This document shows positions 12,008 through 12,152 of a DNA stretch of 12,152 nucleotides, one piece after another. The translations under genes and the position numbers were made by a program. The notes beneath the pieces are model-generated. The model saw only the letters and a list, made by a program, of their open reading frames with translations. It was not told where the DNA came from and did not search any database. How positions within the stretch are numbered: position 1 is the stretch's first letter; every line of letters begins with the position of its first letter. The stretch is from Halobacteriales archaeon SW_9_67_24 (GTDB lineage: Archaea > Halobacteriota > Halobacteria > Halobacteriales > Halococcaceae). The stretch lies in the NCBI GenBank assembly GCA_003022685.1, contig PXSV01000023.1, forward strand, positions 1 through 12,152, read 5' to 3'.

Positions 12008-12152
12008 ATGGAGGTCCGCCGCACCGTCCCCATCAAACTCGACGTGGGCGACAGCGACGCGGACCTTCTGTTCGAGACGATTCGGCAGTTCCTCGACGCC
12101 GCGAACTACGTCGTGGACGCCGCTTGCGACGGCGAGTGGGTCGAAACCCGCA
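12008..12152 (+). CDS. tnpB: RNA-guided endonuclease TnpB, N-terminal fragment (runs off window)
   Basis: Only 48 residues are visible. They begin MEVRRTVPIKLDVGDSDADL and continue with LLFETIRQFLDAANYVVDAA, which closely matches the N-terminus I know from haloarchaeal IS200/IS605-family OrfB/TnpB proteins (basic start, KLDV, then the helix with ANYVVD). Full-length proteins are about 400 aa with a RuvC-like nuclease core and a zinc finger; none of that is in view, so intactness cannot be judged. TnpB works with an omega RNA from the element's right end, which would lie beyond the window. The left-end hairpin and a TATA box are upstream. Confidence 0.85.
   Translation, partial: MEVRRTVPIKLDVGDSDADLLFETIRQFLDAANYVVDAACDGEWVETR

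Overview
The window looks like a chromosomal segment of a halophilic archaeon (class Halobacteria; genus not determinable from this alone). The DNA is very GC-rich and the proteins are strongly acidic. Most genes have an AT-rich TATA-like element about 26-27 nt before the start codon, as in leaderless haloarchaeal transcripts. One protein ends in a PGF-CTERM sorting signal, and a haloarchaeal-type TnpB begins at the right edge.

Left part (1-4561). A 15-codon gene fragment and a cyclodeaminase/cyclohydrolase gene lie on the minus strand. A divergent plus-strand group follows: a 94-aa membrane protein, adenylate kinase (adk), a DUF106/EMC3-like membrane insertase, an archaeal cytidylate kinase (cmk) and the Cbf5/TruB pseudouridine synthase. 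This is the widespread archaeal adk-DUF106-cmk-truB neighbourhood, linking nucleotide kinases, membrane protein biogenesis and RNA modification. A MscS-type channel gene on the minus strand ends inside the truB stop region.

Middle (5464-8357). A tRNA-Pro(GGG) gene is followed by about 300 nt of apparently non-coding DNA. Next comes a promoter placed to begin a leaderless transcript at a 29-codon small ORF, whose stop overlaps the start of a 675-aa surface glycoprotein (signal peptide, about 24 N-glycosylation sequons, a duplicated extracellular module, PGF-CTERM tail). A tandem array of near-perfect hairpins lies behind it.

Right part (8358-12152). Two minus-strand genes encode a radical-SAM-like protein and a SAM methyltransferase. 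Divergent from them is a six-TM DUF373 protein. Behind that lie a second, more complex hairpin array and a hairpin that probably marks the left end of an IS200/IS605 (IS1341-type) element, whose tnpB runs off the window.

Two things stand out. The radical SAM gene carries a 112-bp internal duplication at 110/112 identity that sits where the SAM-binding GGE region is expected. The two intergenic hairpin arrays share layout and stem sequences, and one contains what looks like a hairpin split by other hairpins.
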